DNA of 64,000 nucleotides from Shinisaurus crocodilurus (Eukaryota; Chordata; Lepidosauria; Squamata; Shinisauridae): NCBI GenBank assembly GCA_021292165.1, contig CM037879.1, positions 17,073,525 through 17,137,524 on the forward strand. Direction: 5' to 3'. The position numbers were made by a program, and so were the translations under genes. The notes under the pieces were generated by a model. The model was not told the origin of the DNA and did not search any database. It saw only the letters and a list, made by a program, of their open reading frames with translations. Of the stretch, positions 56,945 through 64,000 are shown in pieces. Each line of letters begins with the position of its first letter. The first letter of the stretch is position 1.

Positions 56945-57930
56945 GGTATCCTAGTCTGGGTTGCTCCTCCTCTTGCTCCAGAAGAGAAGGCCAAAGTTGC
57001 ACCAAGTTGTATTCATCTTCCCTGTGTGGGAGAGCATCCCCCAGTTTCGGTCCTGCCCAACTCCAGAAAGCAGGGCATCGGCAGAGCACCACTGCAAACT
57101 CCTTTTATACATGATATGACCTTCTTTTCTCTTCAGCTATTGGGCAGTATAGAAATGTAATAAATAAATACATTGCCTTTTGTCTGGGGAGTGTCCCAGC
57201 ATCATTCCGGGTCATGCAGCCCCTTAGACAGGGAAACAATCCCACACTGTCTATTGATACCTCGGAAGAGCTGACAGAGGATTGGGAAAGGCACAAGTGG
57301 GGAAGCATCTCCCAGTCACCTAGCCCCTCAGGAGAAGACTGTTTGTACAGGTGGTGAATGCTCCGCTGCTTCGAAGGACCCTTCTAAGTCTCAGGATGGC
57401 TTCATAGGTGGACTTGAGGTTCCGCATAGTGCAACAGATTTGCCTAGGTGCTTAGTTCTCCCATAAGGGGGACATAAAGCGCAGGACTCGGTCTCCCCTT
57501 TGGTGAGTACTGCAGCTCCCTCGGTTTCCCTGCCTCCCACTCTGATAGACAGCTCAGCACTTCATCCTGAGGTTTGTCAATGGATTCATAAAATTTTAGG
57601 AATTAGACCTGCAACAGAGTGGGGGAAACGGGTTGAAAATTTACCCTAGGAAAGTTTACCTCAGGAAAGGCGGAAAACCCAGTCTCAGACCGCTTTGTTG
57701 GGTCATTCCTCAGCCATCCATTATTTTAACCACCTCGGGGGAAAGGCAGGAACTTTTTCCCTCACCATTATCTTCCTCTGATGAGGGAAGGTGACTTCAG
57801 CTTGGTGCAAATTTGGCCCTGGCTTCTGGAGCAAGTGGGAGGAGTAACTCAGACTAGGATACCCTCCATCCACTGTAGAAAAGGAACCTTCACAGTAAGT
57901 CCAACGTTCCAATTTTTCAGTTCTCTGCGA
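56945..57930. mobile_element. Deletion derivative with long inverted repeats, DIRS-like
   Basis: The left arm 56945-57030 (GGTATCCTAGTCTGGGTTGC...) is complementary to 57781-57863 (...AACTCAGACTAGGATACC) over about 85 bp with scattered mismatches. It is followed by CCTTCACAGTAAGTCCAAC, which resembles the GGATTTACCATGAAG end of the 34-37 kb DIRS element in complement. The interior has a short L2-like tail (57126-57170) and Ser/Pro-rich gag-like frames but no RT. Confidence 0.5.
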
Positions 57931-58282
57931 TGTTCTGCTGCTGTTTAACTTCTTACACAACATATGATACTACTACCTAGTATTGTTAACCTAGACCATA
58001 AATTCACTCTGATAGTCTTAAATGGTTCATATGTGTGCACAATATCATATCCCTATGGACAGCTCTGCAGAAATATACACTTCAGACCTCTCTATACATA
58101 GAGTAGCTCTTGTTTGTTTAGGACGAGATCAGGAGCATTGGGCTAGTCCTTCTGAATGAAAACATGATATATGTGGAACTTTGTCAAAACAGATTTTGTT
58201 GATTTTCGTTGTTTTAGTTTGCACATATCCCAATTTGGCTTTATTTAAAAATGCATTTCAATATGCCTGTCATAGTTAGATG
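57931..58282. other. Intron p, unassigned
   Basis: No element recognised before the CR1 junction. Confidence 0.5.
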
Positions 58283-60745
58283 TGCCATTGTTTCAAGGAG
58301 GCACGATGTGGTAGTAATGGGTGACTTCAATTTCCCTGATATCTGTTGGGAGACTTATTCAGCCAAACATGGCCCCTCCAAGAAATTCCTGAGCTGTGCT
58401 GCTGATACAGCTTTCCTACAGAAAGTGGAGGAAGGAACTAGAAGATCGGCTATCCTTGACCTGATTCTAACCAACAGAGACGAGTTAGTGGATAAAGTGG
58501 CAGTTTCGGGAACTCTGGGGGAAAGTGACCATGTTATACTTGAGTTCTTGATTCTAACGGAAGCAAAAGCTGAGTGTAGCCAAACACGTACCCTGGATTT
58601 TAGGAAAGCCAATTTTAACAAACTCAGAACAATGATTAGTAAGACCCCATGGCAAGCAACTCTCATGAGAAAAGGAGCCCAGGAGGGGTGGGAGTTTTTA
58701 AAAAAGGAAATTTTAAAGGCACAATTGCAAACAATTCCCACAAGGAAAAAAGGCAGAGGGCAACAGAAGAAGCCAATGTAGCTTCACAATAAACTCAAAG
58801 ATGACCTGAAAACAAAAAAGGACACGTATAGGAAGTGGAAGGAAGGCCAGGCTACAAGGGAAGAGTACAGCCGCCGCAGGCAGGTAGCACAGAACTGCAG
58901 GAATAGTGTCAGGAAGGCTAAAGCTGAGAATGAGCTGAGGTTAGCGAGGAATGCTAAAAGCAACAAAAAAGCTTTCTTCAGATACATGCACAGTAAAAGA
59001 CAGAAGAAAGAACTGGTGGTTCAACTACGCAACGAGGATGGCAAATTGATAATAGAAGACAAAAAAAAGGCAGAAGTGTTCAATTCCTACTTCGGCTCAG
59101 TCTTCTCCCAAAAGAGGGTCTATGACCCCCCTGGCAAACCTGAAGTGCAGACTGAAGGGGCAGGATTGCAGCTTGAGATTGATAGGCAAATGGTCAAGGA
59201 GCACCTGATTGCTCTGAACGAGTTTAAATCTCCAGGGCCTGATGAGCTGCATCCTAGAGTAATAAAGGAACTGGCAGAAGAACTCTCAGAACCACTGTCT
59301 ATTATCTTTGAGAAATCATGGAGGACAGGTGAAGTGCCAGACGATTGGAGGAGGGCAAATGTTGTTCCCATCTTCAAAAAGGGCAAGGAGGAGGAACCTG
59401 GGAACTATAGGCCAGTCAGTCTGACATCAATCCCCGGGAAGATTTTGGAGCAGATTATAAAGAAGTCAGTCTGCAAGCACCTTGAAAACAATGCAGTGAT
59501 TACCAGAAGCCAGCATGGATTTGTCAAGAACAAATCCTGTCAGACTAATCTGATCTCATTTTTTGATCGGGTAACCTCCCTTGTGGACTGTGGGAATGCT
59601 GTGGACATTATATATCTGGACTTCAGCAAGGCTTTCGACAAAGTGCCTCATGATATCCTGATTAGCAAGCTAGCTAAGAGTGGGCTAGATGGAACAACTA
59701 TCAGGTGGATCCACAATTGGCTACAGAATTGGACTCAAAGAGTGCTTATCAATGGTTCCTTCTCAAACTGTGGTACCACAGGGCTCGGTCCTGGGCCCGG
59801 TGCTCTTCAACATTTTTATTAATGACCTGGATGAGGAGGTGCAGGGAATGCTTATCAAATTTGCAGATGACACAAAGTTGGGTGGAACAGCGAATACTCT
59901 GGAAGACAGAAACAAAATTCAAAGTGACCTTGATAGGCTGGAGCGCTGGGCCGAAAACAACAGAATGAAATTTAATAGGGATAAATGCCAAGTGCTGCAC
60001 CTAGGGAGAGGAAACCAAATGCAGAGTTACAGAATGGGGGACACTTGGCTCAACAATACTACAAGTGAGAAGGATCTTGGATTGTGGTAGATCACAAACT
60101 GAATATGAGCCAGCAATGCGATGTGGCTGCAAAGAAGGCAAATGCAATTTTGGGCTGCATTAATAGAAGTATAGCTTCCAAATCGCGGGAAGTGATAATT
60201 CCCCTTTACTCGGCACTGGTTAGGCCTCATCTTGAGTACTGCGTCCAGTTCTGGGCACCTCACTTTAAGAAGGACATAGACAAACTGGAGAGGGTTCAGA
60301 GGAGGGCAACAAGGATGATAAAGAGACTGGAAACAAGACCCTATGAGGAGAGACTGAAAGAACTGGGCATGTTTAGCCTTCAGAAGAGGAGACTGAGGGG
60401 AGATATGATCGCACTCTTCCAGTATTTGAAGGGATGTCACACAGAGGAGGGCCAGGATCTCTTCTCGATCATCCCAGTTTGCAGGACACGGAATAATGGG
60501 CTCAAGTTACAGGAACCTAGATTCCACCTAAACATCAGGAAAAATTTCCTGACTGTCAGAGCAATAGGACAATGGAATCAACTACCTAGGGAGGTGGTGG
60601 GCTCTCCCACTCTGGAGGCATTCAAGGTGCAGCTGGACAGACATCTGTCAGAGATGCTTTGACCTGGATTCCTGCATTGAGCAGGGGCGTTGGACTCGAT
60701 GGCCTTGTAGGCCCCTTCCAACTCTACTTTTCTATGATTCTATGA
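58283..60745 (+). mobile_element. CR1 LINE copy 2, 5'-truncated
   Basis: Begins inside the endonuclease (TGCCATTGTTTCAAGGAGG, equivalent to 47211 in copy 1) and runs to the TTCTATGATTCTATGA tail. By eye it is about 95-99% identical to copy 1 over most of its length, so the same young subfamily. Disabling changes: a Trp codon is TAG at about 58779, about 17 nt are lost just before the GVPQGS block at about 59769, and one base is lost near 60080. A 9-nt insertion lies at about 58871. The six-A run that copy 1 lost is intact here. Confidence 0.92.
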
Positions 60746-61399
60746 AAATCTGTGGCCCAATTAAGTCATCAAAGCTTTAAACTCTTGACACTGTCAGTAG
60801 CATCGTGATTTTACTAGATGAGAGTGCAGCAGGAGCATATTAACATTTCTCAAAAAGACAGCAATAGTTCTGCCCTTGAACTTTGAAACAGTACCCATTG
60901 AAGCCTCCTTCTATTTAACATTCCAAGTAATCAGCATGTACTTTATTTGGGTTTTTGCCATTACCAAGAAATAAAATAGCATTTAGGAGGCATTATTGCT
61001 GCTTTCCTAGAATAGTACTTTTAAAATTGTTACACATGCTTTAATTGTTACAGACGTTACAATGCTACAAGGAAAGAGTACAGTAGAAAATGTGAAATCA
61101 ATCCTTTTGGCTTTAGCAATAGCATATTTACGGTCCTGCTGAACTCTTTGTGCAAATATTTGTGTAAAAATACATACATATTTTATCTTCTGTGAAATAT
61201 ATCCTTTCCCAAGATACTTACATATACCAGTGTTCACTTATGGTATGGAGAATCAAAATGCTCTTCTCTCCTTTTGTATTCACCTGTTTACAACTTTAGA
61301 AGGGTATTTTTCCCTCAGTGTCATTAAAATGGAATGTTACATAAATAAAATGACTGATAGAATTCTAAAAGCTGTGTTTTACCTTCTGATGGAATAGGG
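60746..61399. other. Intron p, unassigned
   Basis: AT-rich. No recognisable element. Confidence 0.5.
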
Positions 61400-61526
61400 C
61401 AGCCTTCCCCAACCTGGTGCCCTCCAAACGTTGTGGTCTGCATCAGTCATTCAACATGGCCAAGTGTCAGGGATGATGGGAGTCGTAGTCCAAAACATCT
61501 GGAGGTCACCAGGTTGAGGAAGGCTG
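61400..61526. mobile_element. hAT-like palindromic MITE
   Basis: A 127-bp element starting CAGCCTTCCCCAACCTGGTG and ending CACCAGGTTGAGGAAGGCTG, near-perfect inverted ends. The interior has GGGAGTCGTAGTCCAAAAC. The 8-bp flanks (GAATAGGG and AAATCAGG) match only loosely. Confidence 0.75.
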
Positions 61527-61534
61527 AAATCAGG

Positions 61535-61625
61535 CATACTTCAGCGCTCCGTTATAGGAAGCATTGGCTTCCTATTACCCTTTGTGTTGAGTTAAAGGTA
61601 CTAGTTTACAGGGTCCAGAAATTTT
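61535..61625 (+). mobile_element. L2 RT fragment
   Basis: Encodes HWLPITLCVELKVLVYRVQK, the L2 block LHWLPVACRAEFKVL. No tail. Confidence 0.65.
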
Positions 61626-61685
61626 GGCTAGCTTCAGTAGCCATCCCAGATTGTTGGTCATACTGTCATTGCTTCAGATAGATGA

Positions 61686-62170
<485 letters not shown>

Positions 62171-62171
62171 G

Positions 62172-62224
<53 letters not shown>
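62171..62224. repeat. TA dinucleotide microsatellite
   Basis: About 27 uninterrupted TA/AT units. Confidence 0.95.
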
Positions 62225-62226
<2 letters not shown>

Positions 62227-62244
62227 ATCACACTGTCAGTTATA

Positions 62245-62504
62245 CAGTAATACCTTGGATTGCAAGCATAATTCGTTCCAGAACCGTGCTTGTAATCCAA
62301 AACACTCTTATATCAAAGCGAGTCTCTGGTGGGCGTGAGCGGGGCCGATTTCGGCCTGCTACGCCCGCTCGAGGCGAGCAGTTACATCCCTACCACTTGT
62401 CTTGCAAGACCTTGCTTGTTTATCAAGTCAAAAAAATTTTAAAAAATTTGCTTGTCTTGCAAAACGCTCTCAGACCAAGTTACTTGCAATCCAAGGTATT
62501 ACTG
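62245..62504. mobile_element. Mariner-like MITE (family C, copy 2)
   Basis: A 260-bp element with matching ends CAGTAATACCTTGGATTGCA and (complement) CAGTAATACCTTGGATTGCA, flanked by TA (62243-62244, 62505-62506). It shares TAATTCGTTCC and CTTGCAAAACGCTCTCA with the 29.5-kb copy, and carries a GC-rich core (CGGCCTGCTACGCCCGCTCG) of its own. Confidence 0.88.
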
Positions 62505-62539
62505 TATAGTGGAACTGCGTGGGGTTTATGGAGGGAACC

Positions 62540-62760
62540 TTTATGGGAGGCAGCATAGTGGTAGAGCACATGCTTTGCATGCAGAAGATTGCAGATTCAA
62601 TCTCAAGCACCTGCAGTTAAAAAGATTGGGTAGCAGGTAACGTGAAAGACCTCAAACACGCCCCAGAGGGCAACTGCCAGTCAGAGTAGACAATACTGGA
62701 ATAGATGAACAAATAGTCTGACCTGGTGGTAGAAGAAGAAGAGCTAAACAGCAGTTGATC
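62540..62760 (+). mobile_element. tRNA-Ala(TGC)-type SINE
   Basis: The head GGGAGGCAGCATAGTGGTAG...GCATGCTTTGCATGC keeps the anticodon loop of tRNA-Ala(TGC). The B box is GATTCAATCTC (62594-62604). The body CAGTTAAAAAGATTGGGTAG and GACCTCAAACACGCC runs to GTAGACAATACTGGAATAGA. The cloverleaf has too many mismatches for a working tRNA. Confidence 0.82.

Positions 62761-64000
<1,240 letters not shown>

Noticed and set aside
62540..62615. tRNA-Ala gene
   Set aside because: The head resembles tRNA-Ala(TGC), but stems are mismatched and it continues into a SINE body. Same for 65-110 on the minus strand and the head at 21881.

Overview
This window comes from a vertebrate nuclear genome, most likely a squamate reptile (lizard or snake). 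It shows long introns with GT/AG-bounded exons, CR1 LINEs ending in ATTCTATG repeats, L2-type LINEs with AAATA tails, tRNA-derived SINEs of the squamate type, and DIRS-like, hAT, Tc1/mariner and solo-LTR elements. The species cannot be fixed from the sequence alone.

One host gene crosses the window on the + strand. Eighteen consecutive in-frame exons (13227-63325) encode 1002 codons that I recognise as PLEKHH2 (pleckstrin homology, MyTH4 and FERM domain containing H2). They cover, in order, the N-terminal coiled coil (exons a-d), a long serine-rich acidic linker (exons e-j), PH domain 1 (k-m), PH domain 2 (m-p) and the start of MyTH4 (p-r). The first coding exon(s) lie upstream of, or unseen in, bases 1-13226. 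The rest of MyTH4 and the FERM domain lie beyond base 64000. All exon junctions keep phase and no exon has a stop, so the gene looks functional.

The introns are mostly transposable elements. 1-13.2 kb: SINE fragment, a solo LTR with a 5-bp target duplication, a LINE fragment with a C2H2 finger at its C-terminus, a second (inverted) solo LTR, and an antisense LINE broken by an L2. 13.2-24 kb: exons a-f with small foldback elements, a third solo LTR and a tRNA-type SINE. 24-33 kb: exons g-k, sparse repeats, a mariner-type MITE, CR1 and L2 relics. 33-38 kb: a DIRS-like tyrosine-recombinase retrotransposon remnant. 38.2-40 kb: a 1.79-kb mariner-like foldback element whose interior is a GC-rich, CpG-island-like block. 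41.5-44.5 kb: a nest of L2 inside hAT inside an older foldback element. 44.8-49.7 kb: a nearly intact CR1 with tandem 311-bp 5' monomers and an ORF1 with an SGNH-esterase-like domain, inserted into an older CR1-like relic. 50-64 kb: exons n-r, foldback elements, a second inverted-repeat DIRS-like remnant, a 5'-truncated second copy of the same CR1 subfamily, another mariner MITE and a tRNA-Ala-type SINE.

No CRISPR array, rRNA gene, functional tRNA gene or bacterial-type operon was seen. The most unusual items are the CpG-rich cargo inside the foldback element at 38207-39996 and the monomer-bearing CR1.
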